Source: Streptomyces sp. NRRL F-5727 (GTDB lineage Bacteria > Actinomycetota > Actinomycetes > Streptomycetales > Streptomycetaceae). Taken from it: DNA of 64,000 nt. Under the pieces are notes generated by a model. The model saw only the letters and a list, made by a program, of their open reading frames with translations. It searched no databases and had not been told where the DNA came from. Below are positions 41,451-49,010 of the stretch, in pieces. The DNA lies in NCBI RefSeq assembly GCF_000719555.1, contig NZ_JOGX01000003.1:1-64000 (forward strand), given 5' to 3'. Each line of letters opens with the position of its first letter. The first letter of the stretch is position 1. The translations under genes were made by a program, and so were the position numbers.

Positions 41451-42128
41451 TCAGCGCAGTTCGGCCGGCGGGGTGCGGTTCGCGTCGACCTTCTCGGTGC
41501 GGGCCAGTTCGCCCCAGACGATGTAGCGGTAGTCCGAGGTGTACATGGGGGTGCAGGTGGTGAGGGTGATGTACCGGCCGGGCGTGGTCTTGCCGGACTC
41601 CTCGGGGACCGGCTGGAGGACGTCCACGTTGTACTTCGTGGTCTCCGGGAGGGTCTTGTAGACCTTGTAGACGTACCAGGTGTCCTTGGACTCGAAGACG
41701 ATCGGATCGCCGTTCTTCAACTTGTGGATGTTGTGGAACTTGGCGCCGTGGCCGTCGCGGTGCGCGGCCAGGGTGAAGTTGCCCTCCTTGTCCTGCGGGA
41801 GGGCCGACTTGACCGGTTCGGTGTAGTAGCCGGCGACGCCGTTGTTGAGGATGGGGCTCTCGGTGCCGCGCTTCACCAGGATCTCGTCGCCGCCGAAGGC
41901 GGGGACGTGGAGGAAGCCGAGGCCGCCCTTGGTGTCGAGGGCGCCGGGGCCCTGGTCGGCCCATTCGCCGCGGACCTGGGCGCCTTCCTTGTCGGCGGCG
42001 CGGTCGGCGAGGACGTTCGTCCACCACAGCGAGTAGACGACGAAGAGTCCGAGCACGAGGCCGGCTGTGATGAGGAGTTCGCCGAAGACGCTGATGAGCC
42101 CGGCGATCCGGTTGCGCGCGCGTGACAC
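41451..42128 (-). CDS. srtE2: class E sortase (SrtE2-like)
   Basis: 225-residue membrane transpeptidase. An N-terminal membrane helix (LLITAGLVLGLFVVYSLWW) precedes the sortase domain. The catalytic residues are His in FTLAAHRDGHG, Cys in YITLTTCTPMYTS and Arg in SDYRYIVWG. Class E sortases anchor LAxTG-containing proteins such as the long chaplins in Streptomyces coelicolor, where the gene next to pknB is srtE2. GTG 42128 is the start. The gap to the second sortase is 37 bp. No LAxTG substrate gene was seen in the window. Confidence 0.93.
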   Translation of the reverse strand: MSRARNRIAGLISVFGELLITAGLVLGLFVVYSLWWTNVLADRAADKEGAQVRGEWADQGPGALDTKGGLGFLHVPAFGGDEILVKRGTESPILNNGVAGYYTEPVKSALPQDKEGNFTLAAHRDGHGAKFHNIHKLKNGDPIVFESKDTWYVYKVYKTLPETTKYNVDVLQPVPEESGKTTPGRYITLTTCTPMYTSDYRYIVWGELARTEKVDANRTPPAELR

Positions 42129-42165
42129 TGGGTCGGCCCTCGTCCCTTCTGGAGGTGTTGGGGTC

Positions 42166-43335
42166 TCAGCCTACGAGCGCGCTCGGCTTTCCCTTGCTGC
42201 GCGGCCGTTCCTCGACCAGCTTTCCCCACACGATCATGCGGTAGGTGCTGGTGAACTCGGGCGTGCAGGTGGTCAGCGTGATGTACCGGCCGGGCTTGGT
42301 GAAGCCGGAGCCCTTGGGGATCGGGTCGATGACGGCGATGTTCGACGGCGGGGTCTGCGGCAGGATGCTCGCCATCGCGTAGGTGTAGTAGGCGTCCTGC
42401 GTCTCGACCACGATCGGGTCGCCGGGCTTGAGGCGGTTGATGTAGCGGAACGGTTCGCCGTGGGTGTTGCGGTGGCCGGCGACCGCGAAGTTGCCCTGCT
42501 TGTCGGAGGGCATGGCGGTCTTCAGCTTGCCCTCGCCGTAGTGGCCGACCATGCCCTTGTCGAGGACCTTGGGCTTGCTGATGCCCTCGGCGACGGGGAC
42601 GACGACGTCGAGCTTGGGGATGTACATGATGGCGAAGCCCTCGCCGGGGGCGAAGACGTCCGGCTTGCTCTCGCCCTTGGCCCAGGTGTCCTCGATCCGC
42701 TCCTTGGCCTGGTTGGTCTCCTGGCCGGCGAGGACGTTGGTCCACCACAGCTGGTAGGCGACGAAGAGGAGCATGACGACGCCGAGGGTGATGAACAGCT
42801 CGCCGACGACGACGCCGACGCTGTCCTTGGCCGCCTTGGCCTCGCGGGCGGCGCGGCGCGCCTCGACCCGCGAGAGGGGCCGCGCGGGGGCGTCCGCGCC
42901 CTGGTCGCCGTCGGCCGCGGGGGCCGGTGCGGCGGCCCTGCGGCTCTTCCCGCGGCCCTGCTTGGCGGCGGCCCGGCGCCGCTCGGCCCGTCCCGGCCCG
43001 GGAAGGGGCTCCACGGGCCGCGGGGGCTCCTCGGCGACCTGGGGCAGCTCCCGCGTCTCGCCGGCCCCGTACGGCTCATGTATGGGCTCGTAGGAGGTCT
43101 CCTGCGGGACCTGCGGGGCTTCGGGGGCCCGGGGGGTCTCCGGGACCTCGTACGCCTGCGGCTCGTACGGGTACGGCGCCTGGTTCCCGTACGCGGTCTC
43201 GTACGAGGGCTCGGGCTGGTACGGATACGCGTACGGGCCCTGCTGCTCGTACGGCTGCGGGGGCCCCTGCTCCTCGGGTATCGGCTCGGCTCCTGGCTGC
43301 CCGGTGGGCCGGAACCACGGCGAGCCCGTGGTCAC
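42166..43335 (-). CDS. srtE1: class E sortase with long disordered N-terminus (SrtE1-like)
   Basis: 389 residues. The first 190 are a Tyr/Pro/Glu-rich then Arg/Ala-rich cytoplasmic extension, followed by a membrane helix (VVVGELFITLGVVMLLFVAYQLWW) and the sortase domain. Catalytic residues are His in FAVAGHRNTHG, Cys in YITLTTCTPEFTS and Arg in TYRMIVWG. It is paralogous to the downstream sortase. GTG 43335 overlaps the pabA stop as GTGA, coupling a surface enzyme to a folate/tryptophan gene. The long N-terminus is much larger than the helix needs and may bind partners. Confidence 0.93.
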   Translation of the reverse strand: MTTGSPWFRPTGQPGAEPIPEEQGPPQPYEQQGPYAYPYQPEPSYETAYGNQAPYPYEPQAYEVPETPRAPEAPQVPQETSYEPIHEPYGAGETRELPQVAEEPPRPVEPLPGPGRAERRRAAAKQGRGKSRRAAAPAPAADGDQGADAPARPLSRVEARRAAREAKAAKDSVGVVVGELFITLGVVMLLFVAYQLWWTNVLAGQETNQAKERIEDTWAKGESKPDVFAPGEGFAIMYIPKLDVVVPVAEGISKPKVLDKGMVGHYGEGKLKTAMPSDKQGNFAVAGHRNTHGEPFRYINRLKPGDPIVVETQDAYYTYAMASILPQTPPSNIAVIDPIPKGSGFTKPGRYITLTTCTPEFTSTYRMIVWGKLVEERPRSKGKPSALVG

Positions 43336-43970
43336 GCGACGGCCTTGCCCACCACCGGCGCGAGCCCCGCGGACCGGCCGACCGCGCCCTTGTCTCCGCA
43401 CTGCACCAGCCAGTTGGCGAGCATCAGGTGGCCGTGCTCGGTGAGCACCGACTCGGGGTGGAACTGGACTCCCTCGACGGGCAGTTCGCGGTGGCGGAGG
43501 CCCATGATGATGCCGTCCTCGGTCCGCGCGGTCACTTCGAGCTCGGCCGGCAGGTCGGCCGGCTCGGCGGCGAGCGAGTGGTAGCGGGTGGCGGTGAACG
43601 GCGAGGGGAGGCCGGTGAAGACGCCCTTGCCCTCGTGGAGGACGGGCGAGGTCTTGCCGTGCAGCAGCTCGGGGGCGCGGTCGACGACGCCGCCGTAGGC
43701 GACGGCCATCGACTGCATGCCGAGACAGACGCCGAAGATCGGGACGCCGGTGGCGGCGCAGTGCCGCACCATGTCGATGCAGACGCCGGCCTGCTCGGGG
43801 GCGCCCGGGCCGGGCGACAGCAGCACGCCGTCGAAGCCGTCCTGGGCGTGGCTCAGCTCCACCTCGTCGTTGCGGACCACCTCGCACTCGGCGCCGAGCT
43901 GGTAGAGGTACTGCACGAGGTTGAAGACGAAGCTGTCGTAGTTGTCGACGACGAGAATTCGCGCGCTCAC
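43332..43970 (-). CDS. pabA: aminodeoxychorismate/anthranilate synthase component II (glutamine amidotransferase)
   Basis: 212-residue class I glutamine amidotransferase that supplies ammonia to chorismate for p-aminobenzoate (or anthranilate) synthesis. It begins ILVVDNYDSFVFNLVQYL. The oxyanion and nucleophile region is LSPGPGAPEQAG and GVCLGMQSM (catalytic Cys), and the catalytic His-Glu are in VQFHPESVLT. The partner component I is not in the window, so PabA versus TrpG cannot be decided. It overlaps both neighbours by four bases. Confidence 0.92.
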   Translation of the reverse strand: MSARILVVDNYDSFVFNLVQYLYQLGAECEVVRNDEVELSHAQDGFDGVLLSPGPGAPEQAGVCIDMVRHCAATGVPIFGVCLGMQSMAVAYGGVVDRAPELLHGKTSPVLHEGKGVFTGLPSPFTATRYHSLAAEPADLPAELEVTARTEDGIIMGLRHRELPVEGVQFHPESVLTEHGHLMLANWLVQCGDKGAVGRSAGLAPVVGKAVA

Positions 43971-44128
43971 TGGCCGTCCACCGTCACATCGTTGAACGGA
44001 AGCAGAGGCTCCGCCCAGGGGAACACGTACTGGAAGAGCACGTAGACGACCGCGAGGACCAGCACGACCGAGATCAGCGCCCTCACCCAGGCGTTGCCCG
44101 GCAGATGCCGCCAGATCCATCCGTACAT
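43967..44128 (-). CDS. small membrane protein, 53 residues
   Basis: Short gene encoding one membrane helix: starts MYGWIWRHLPGNAWVRAL, then VLVLAVVYVLFQYVFPW, ending VTVDGQ. Its stop overlaps the pabA GTG (GTGA), continuing the coupling seen through the sortase operon, which argues that it is real. ATG 44128 follows GGAAGGGGCG. The few residues outside the helix include a Trp-rich N-terminus. The function is unknown; by position it may serve the sortase or septation neighbourhood. Confidence 0.82.
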   Translation of the reverse strand: MYGWIWRHLPGNAWVRALISVVLVLAVVYVLFQYVFPWAEPLLPFNDVTVDGQ

Positions 44129-44208
44129 GACGTCCGACGCCCCTTCCGTTCGTTACGGGCACCAGAGTACGGGGCGCGGGCGCCGTCGTGGGGAAGCTGT
44201 CCGAAGCC

Positions 44209-44217
44209 TGTGGACGA
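44209..44217. promoter_or_regulatory. DnaA-box-like sequence between DUF881 and the small membrane protein gene
   Basis: TGTGGACGA is the reverse of TCGTCCACA, one base from the preferred Streptomyces box, in the 94-bp gap upstream of the sortase operon. Confidence 0.4.
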
Positions 44218-44222
44218 CCCGG

Positions 44223-45002
44223 TCAGGCGGCCGGCCTGGCGTAGTGGAGGTCGACCGCGCCGGTGTAGCCGGGGAGGGTGACGTCCTGGTGGTCGTCGAC
44301 CTTCCAGCCGAGCCCGTACGCCTTCACGTAGAGCTGGTAGTTCTGGAGCGCCGGGGAGGCGGCGAGGGCCTTGTCGAGCTTCCCCCGGTCGCCGACCGCG
44401 GTGATCTTGTACGGCGGCGAGTAGACGCGGCCCTGGAGGATGAGGGTGTTGCCGACGCAGCGGACCGCGCTGGTGGAGATGAGCCGCTGGTCCATGACGC
44501 GGATGCCTTCGGCGCCGCCCTCCCAGAGGGCGTTGACGACGGCCTGGAGGTCCTGCTGGTGGATGACCAGGTCGTTGGCCTGCGGCTCGGGGTAGCCGGG
44601 GGCGGCCTGGGCGCCGGGCGGGGCGTCGTCGAGGGTGACGGTGAGGCCGGGGCCGGAGATCTCGGTGGTGCCCGCGGAGGTCTCCAGGGCCTTCAGCCGG
44701 CGGTCCTCTGCGGCGGTGGAGCCGTCGTCGCGGGCGGCCAGGGAGTCGACCTCGCCGCGCAGGGCGGCGGTGGTCTCGTCGAGTCCGGCGTTCTTGTGGC
44801 TGCGCTCCTCGATGAGGTCGGAGAGCCTCAGGAGGGAGCCGTCCGTGCGGATGTTGGTGCCCTTGGCGGTGTTGAAGCTGGTGACGAAGAGCAGACCGGC
44901 GAGGGCGAAGACGGCAAGGGTCAGCAGCCGGACGGGGCGCCACCTGGTGGTGCGGCCCGGCCCGGCGAGCGGGTCGCGCGGAGTGCCGGCGGAATTGCTC
45001 AA
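44223..45002 (-). CDS. DUF881 family membrane-anchored protein
   Basis: 259 residues. Cytoplasmic N-terminus, one membrane helix ([18 protein letters not shown]), a coiled-coil stretch ([30 protein letters not shown]), then the DUF881 domain ([45 protein letters not shown]). DUF881 proteins sit beside division and wall genes in many Gram-positives. The only start at the right place is TTG 45002 with a weak AGGGG upstream. It is divergent from crgA. Confidence 0.88.
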   Translation of the reverse strand: MSNSAGTPRDPLAGPGRTTRWRPVRLLTLAVFALAGLLFVTSFNTAKGTNIRTDGSLLRLSDLIEERSHKNAGLDETTAALRGEVDSLAARDDGSTAAEDRRLKALETSAGTTEISGPGLTVTLDDAPPGAQAAPGYPEPQANDLVIHQQDLQAVVNALWEGGAEGIRVMDQRLISTSAVRCVGNTLILQGRVYSPPYKITAVGDRGKLDKALAASPALQNYQLYVKAYGLGWKVDDHQDVTLPGYTGAVDLHYARPAA

Positions 45003-45142
45003 CGTACCCTGATCCCCTTCTGCGCCGCGGAACCACTACGCTAACGGACGCCCGGGGGGCGCAGTCGACCTGCTACGTCACATCCCGGCGACAGCCACAG
45101 TTCCCTGCGCGGTCACGCAGCGCATCGACAGGAGAGTCCCTC

Positions 45143-45397
45143 GTGCCGAAGTCACGGATCCGCAAGAAGGCCGACTACACGCCGCCGCCGGCGAAGCAGG
45201 CCGCCACCATCAAACTGACGAACCGCAGCTGGGTCGCTCCGGTGATGCTGGCGCTGTTCGCCATCGGTCTGGTGTGGATCGTGGTCTTCTACGTCACCGA
45301 CGGTTCGCTTCCGATCGAGTCGATCCGGAACTGGAACATCGTGGTCGGCTTCGGTTTCATCGCCGCCGGGTTCGGTGTCTCCACGCAGTGGAAGTGA
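45143..45397 (+). CDS. crgA: cell division protein CrgA
   Basis: 84-residue two-helix membrane protein. It starts [18 protein letters not shown], with membrane helices [21 protein letters not shown] and [20 protein letters not shown]. CrgA coordinates sporulation septation in Streptomyces and recruits divisome proteins in mycobacteria. The GTG start at 45143 follows AGGAGAG by 8 nt. It is followed by a region dense in DnaA boxes and an imperfect hairpin. Confidence 0.97.
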   Translation: MPKSRIRKKADYTPPPAKQAATIKLTNRSWVAPVMLALFAIGLVWIVVFYVTDGSLPIESIRNWNIVVGFGFIAAGFGVSTQWK

Positions 45398-45701
45398 GCC
45401 TCTTAGCGGCGCCTAGCGGGTTCGCAGGTCCGCCGTCAAGCTCACCCCAGAGTTTATCCACAGCGTTGTGCACAGCACTGGATAACTTACGAAGATCTGT
45501 GGATAACTCGCACCGGGTTGACGCCGGTATGACCGCGGGGATCCCCTCAGAAGCAGACTGAAGCCCCCTACCTCCCGGGAGAAATCCCAGGTCAGAGGCA
45601 GGGGGCTCCGTCACACCCAGGACGGTGGGGAGAACCCGCCGCACACTGTGGATAACTCTGGGGAAAGCTCCTCTCCCCAGCTCGTCCACAGCCCCCAGCG
45701 C
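45398..45701. promoter_or_regulatory. noncoding DnaA-box cluster between crgA and the rhomboid gene
   Basis: A 304-bp gap without a gene. It holds three exact 9-mers of TTATCCACA (45454-45462 forward; 45498-45506 and 45647-45655 reverse) plus TTGTGCACA (45466-45474) and TCGTCCACA (45682-45690), each one base from consensus. A CTGGATAAC also lies between. The segment 45450-45510 is AT-richer than its surroundings. This is far denser than elsewhere in the window. oriC should lie beyond gyrA, so this is a secondary cluster. Confidence 0.75.
45562..45607. terminator. terminator between crgA and the rhomboid gene
   Basis: 12-bp stem with one mismatch (AGCCCCCTACCT with AGGCAGGGGGCT) closing a smaller GGGA/TCCC hairpin. 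It lies between convergent genes and is embedded in the DnaA-box region. Confidence 0.6.
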
Positions 45702-46568
45702 TCAGGTGAGCGCCATCGTGCGGGCCATCACGACGCCCGCCTCGATCAACAGCAGCAGTCCACAGGCGCCGTACTGGATCAGCTCCCGGCGGGCCCGCGG
45801 CGCCTGCACGAGCACGTACGTCAGCACCAGGCCGGCCACCAGACCCCCCACGTGGGCCTCCCAGGAGATCCCCGGACGGGTGAATGTCATCAACAGGGAC
45901 AGGGCCACGAAGAGGACCACCGGCCGCATGTCGTGACGGCGCCGGCGGGCCAGCACCACCCACGCGCCGATCAGGCCGTAGACGATCCCCGAGGCCCCCA
46001 GCGAGGGCTGGTTCGGCGCGGCGACCACATAGGCGAGGGCCGAGCCGGCCAGGCCGGAGAGCAGGCACAGCAGCGCGTACCTGGACCGGCCCAGCTCGGG
46101 CTCGACGATCCCGCCGATCACCCACAGGCCGAGCAGGTTGAAGAGGATGTGCCACGGCTCCTGGTGCAGGACCGTGGCGGTGAGGAGCCGGTACCACTCG
46201 CCGTCCGCGACGCCCACGACCTCGCCGAGCAGCGGGTTGTACGCGTAGCCGATCAGCACGAGCTCGTCCACGAACCGGTCGCCGACGACCAGCACCGGGA
46301 GGTACACGGCCAGGCAGATCCCGATGAGGACCTTGGTGACCAGCCGGTCGTCCGTCCTGACCCGGCCGCCGGCCAGCGTCCGCGGCTGGTTCGCGCCCGC
46401 CGCGTGCCCGGTCCCCGAGCCGCCGCGGACGCAGTCGGGACACTGGAAGCCGACCGAGGCCGGGATCATGCACTGGGGGCAGATGGGCTTCTCGCAGCGG
46501 GTGCAGCGGATGCCCGTCTCGGTGCCCGGGTGCCGGTAGCAGGGCTGGAGTCCGGCCTGCGCGTCCAT
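45702..46568 (-). CDS. rhomboid-family intramembrane serine protease with zinc-binding N-terminus
   Basis: 288 residues. The N-terminus carries paired Cys/His (CYRHPGTETGIRCTRCEKPICPQCM, then FQCPDC), a B-box-like zinc finger common in actinobacterial rhomboids. Six or so membrane helices follow, with the active-site serine in LGASGIVYGLIGAW, the Asn/His region in HILFNLLGLW and the catalytic histidine in EAHVGGLVAGL. Substrates are unknown. ATG 46568 lies 23 bp after ppiA on the same strand. Confidence 0.93.
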   Translation of the reverse strand: MDAQAGLQPCYRHPGTETGIRCTRCEKPICPQCMIPASVGFQCPDCVRGGSGTGHAAGANQPRTLAGGRVRTDDRLVTKVLIGICLAVYLPVLVVGDRFVDELVLIGYAYNPLLGEVVGVADGEWYRLLTATVLHQEPWHILFNLLGLWVIGGIVEPELGRSRYALLCLLSGLAGSALAYVVAAPNQPSLGASGIVYGLIGAWVVLARRRRHDMRPVVLFVALSLLMTFTRPGISWEAHVGGLVAGLVLTYVLVQAPRARRELIQYGACGLLLLIEAGVVMARTMALT

Positions 46569-46591
46569 GAGCGGGGTCCCGTCCTTCCCGG

Positions 46592-47116
46592 TCAGCGCTG
46601 CTCGATCACCACGGACTCGACCACCACGTCCTGCAGCGGCCGCTGCGTCTGCGGGTCGGTCGGGACCGCCGCGATGGCGTCCACGACGGCCCGGCTCTTC
46701 GGGTCCACGACCTCGCCGAAGATGGTGTGCTTGCGGTTCAGCCAGGTCGCCGGGCCCACCGTGATGAAGAACTGCGAGCCGTTGGTGCCCGGCCCCGCGT
46801 TGGCCATCGCCAGCAGGTACGGCCGGTCGAACCACAGCTCGGGGTGGAACTCGTCCGCGAACTCGTACCCGGGGCCGCCGGTGCCGGTGCCCAGCGGATC
46901 GCCGCCCTGGATCATGAAGTCGCCGATGACGCGGTGGAAGACCGTGCCGTCGTAGAGGGGGTCCGAGGAGACCCGGCCGGTGCCCGGGTGCGTCCACTCG
47001 CGCTCGCCCGAGGCGAGCTCGACGAAGTTGCGCACCGTCTTCGGCGCGTGGAACGGCAGCAGGCGCACCTCGATGTCGCCCGCGCTGGTCTTGAGGATCG
47101 CGTACGGCATCGCCAC
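46592..47116 (-). CDS. ppiA: cyclophilin-type peptidyl-prolyl cis-trans isomerase
   Basis: 174-residue cytoplasmic cyclophilin. The active-site sequence is YDGTVFHRVIGDFMIQGGDP with the catalytic Arg, followed by LAMANAGPGTNGSQFFIT and LNRKHTIFGEVV. There is no signal peptide. GTG 47116 follows GGAGGGG by 7 nt; ATG 47110 is two codons inside. It is followed closely by the rhomboid gene, as in other Streptomyces. Confidence 0.97.
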   Translation of the reverse strand: MAMPYAILKTSAGDIEVRLLPFHAPKTVRNFVELASGEREWTHPGTGRVSSDPLYDGTVFHRVIGDFMIQGGDPLGTGTGGPGYEFADEFHPELWFDRPYLLAMANAGPGTNGSQFFITVGPATWLNRKHTIFGEVVDPKSRAVVDAIAAVPTDPQTQRPLQDVVVESVVIEQR

Positions 47117-47347
47117 GGTCCGCCCCTCCCTGATCGTGCGTCACGCCGCGGAACGGATCGCCTCACGCTCCGGCGGCTCTGGCGAGTCGATCCTCGCATG
47201 CCCCGGCCCGGCCGCCCGCATGCCTCACATGCCTCGCATGCCCCGGATGCCCGCCCCGCATGCCGGACGTCGCTCCGGCAGGCATGATGCCGAAAAGGAT
47301 GGAAAGGCGAAATACCGACATCGCTCGCCACCGAGGAGGAGGAACCC

Positions 47348-48100
47348 GTGACTCGCATGGACAGCGTGCGCACCGCTACGGATTCGGCGAAGGAAAGCGT
47401 CCTGCACGCCGCGGACGTGGTGGCGCCGTACGCCGGCACGGCCAAGGACCAGGCCGCGCGCTATGCGCACGAGGCGCGGGTGCGGATCGCACCCAAGGTG
47501 TCGAGTGCCGCTCGGCAGGCGCGCGCGCAGGCGCGTGTGCAGTACGCGGCGCATGTGGCGCCGCACGTGCCGCCGCGGGTCGACGAGGCCGCGCATCGCG
47601 CCGCTGCCCGGACCCGCTCGGTCGCCCATCAGGTGACCGACTACACCGTCCCGCGTGTCGAACACGCGGTCGCCGCGACCGGTCCCGTGCTGGAGGAGGC
47701 CGGGGCGCGTTCCACTGCCGCCTGGGCCGCGCTACGCGGTCAGGTGACGCCGGACGACATCCGGAAGATCGTGAGGAAGCATGAGCGCCGGGCCAGGGCC
47801 GGGCGTCTGGTCAAGGGGCTCGCCGTGCTCGGCGTGCTGGTCGGCGGCGCGATCGTCGCCTGGAAGTGGTGGGACAGGCAGGCCAACCCCGACTGGCTGG
47901 TCGAGCCGCCGGCTCCCACGGAGGTGGACGAGGGCTCGGGCATGCCGTCCGCGTCGGAGGTCTACACGGGCGCGGAGGACGAGGCCGGCAGGAGTGTGGT
48001 CACGGAGTCCGGGAGCGACGTGGACGTCGAGACCGGGACCGTGTCCGGGATCGAGGCGGAGACGGAGACCGAGTCCACGGAGCCCGACGAGCGCCGCTGA
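47348..48100 (+). CDS. DUF5324 family protein
   Basis: 250-residue protein with a helical, Ala/Arg-rich N-terminal 150 residues (SVRTATDSAKESVLHAADVV; repeated amphipathic stretches like apolipoprotein or YtxH helices), one membrane helix (LVKGLAVLGVLVGGAIVAWKWW near 160), and an acidic Thr/Glu-rich tail. GTG 47348 follows GAGGAGGA. The function is unknown. Its stop is followed within 30 bp by a 45-bp tandem repeat. Confidence 0.85.
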   Translation: MTRMDSVRTATDSAKESVLHAADVVAPYAGTAKDQAARYAHEARVRIAPKVSSAARQARAQARVQYAAHVAPHVPPRVDEAAHRAAARTRSVAHQVTDYTVPRVEHAVAATGPVLEEAGARSTAAWAALRGQVTPDDIRKIVRKHERRARAGRLVKGLAVLGVLVGGAIVAWKWWDRQANPDWLVEPPAPTEVDEGSGMPSASEVYTGAEDEAGRSVVTESGSDVDVETGTVSGIEAETETESTEPDERR

Positions 48101-48125
48101 CCTGGAGCCGCTTCGACCGTACAGT

Positions 48126-48294
48126 CTGTTCCGGCTGTTCCATCGGGTCTGGCTGTTCCATCGGGTCTGGCGGTTCCATCGGTTCAAGCTGTTCCGGCTG
48201 TTCCATCGGGTCTGGCGGTTCCACCGGTTCAAGCTGTTCCGGCTGTTCCATCGGGTCTGGCGGTTCCATCGGTTCCGGCCGTTCCGGCTGTTCG
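48126..48294. repeat. 45-bp tandem repeat built from 9-mers, downstream of the DUF5324 gene
   Basis: About three and a half copies of a 45-bp unit (TTCCGGCTGTTCCATCGGGT and 25 more bases), itself made of 9-mers ending GG or TG such as TTCCATCGG and TTCAAGCTG. Copies differ at a few bases. Because 45 is a multiple of three, frames stay open on both strands. The plus frame beginning before it reads a Gly/Ser/Cys/Ile repeat and the minus frame an Asn/Arg/Trp/Gln repeat. Neither looks like a real protein start. Confidence 0.9.
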
Positions 48295-48338
48295 GCGCGG
48301 GCCGGGGTGCCGGGAGGGAAGCGTGCTCTCCCCGCACC

Positions 48339-48704
48339 CTAGGCGGCCGTCGCGAGCGCCAGCTCGGTCAGCGCGGCCGGGTCGCTCGCGAGCGGCGTGG
48401 CGGCGCGCAGCTGCCGGACGGAGGGCGAGGAGCCGTGCGCCTCGGCGCCGATCCGCTGCTTGATGGTGGGCGGCAGCGAGCCCTGCCGGACGGGTGCCCA
48501 CGGCTCCGCCTGCCGCTGTGTCACGACGGTCGCGGTGCGCTCCGCGGCGGTGGCCGGGGCGGCGGGGGCGGCCGGCTCCTCGGGCTGGGTCACGGGGGCC
48601 TGGCCCCGGGCGGCGGCGGGGGCCGCCAGGCCGACGGAGGCGAGCAGGGCGAAGAGGACGGAGATGAAGGCGGTCCAGAACTGCTTGACCTTGGCGGTGG
48701 CCAT
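48339..48704 (-). CDS. small exported/membrane-anchored protein of unknown function (possibly DUF6344)
   Basis: 121 residues. A basic N-terminus and hydrophobic segment (VKQFWTAFISVLFALLASVGLAAPAAA) look like a signal peptide or anchor. The rest is Ala/Pro-rich with a conserved-looking block (PWAPVRQGSLPPTIKQRIGAEAHGSSPSVRQL). I recall a Streptomyces-restricted family of this type but am not certain. ATG 48704 follows GAAAGTGAGGGGCC. A long interrupted palindrome lies upstream at 48759-48809. Confidence 0.75.
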   Translation of the reverse strand: MATAKVKQFWTAFISVLFALLASVGLAAPAAARGQAPVTQPEEPAAPAAPATAAERTATVVTQRQAEPWAPVRQGSLPPTIKQRIGAEAHGSSPSVRQLRAATPLASDPAALTELALATAA

Positions 48705-49010
48705 GGCCCCTCACTTTCGTGTCTGCGGTGTTCTCCGGGGTCGTACGGAGACGAGGGCGGTATGCGCGCTTCCCGGATGGTTCATTTCGGGTTGCGCGCT
48801 TTTCATACCTTCCTCATGATCTGTACCGGGCCCCGGATTCGGCGGAGCGACGCCGCACCCGCGCAGTTCTTCCGATGAACACCACCCGTCCGGCCCAAGC
48901 CCCGTTCCCCACCCCCCACTGGTGATCCACGTCACACCCGCGTCACAGGCGACGACCCCTCGGTGTCTTGAGGTCGAACCCCTGAAGACGGGGCAGACGG
49001 AGGAGGCATC
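48705..49010. other. 306-bp divergent intergenic region with interrupted palindrome and ECF-type promoter
   Basis: No gene. The left half holds the promoter of the small exported protein and an interrupted palindrome at 48759-48809 (GGTATG...CATACC outer arms; GCGCGC...GCGCGC inner arms). The right half holds the candidate ECF41 promoter (48941-48967) of the oxidoreductase gene. Confidence 0.6.
48941..48967 (+). promoter_or_regulatory. candidate ECF41 sigma-factor promoter
   Basis: CGTCACA, 16 bp, TGTC. The ECF41 promoter consensus as I remember it is TGTCACA-N16-CGTC, so there is one mismatch in each half with exact spacing. It lies 44 bp before the oxidoreductase ATG, which is the expected target of the sigma factor encoded next to it. 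Confidence 0.5.

Noticed and set aside
47732..48337. Minus-strand frame with Asn/Arg/Trp/Gln repeats downstream of DUF5324 as a repeat protein gene
   Set aside because: It is periodic only because the DNA repeat is a multiple of three, and the rest of the frame is antisense to the DUF5324 gene.
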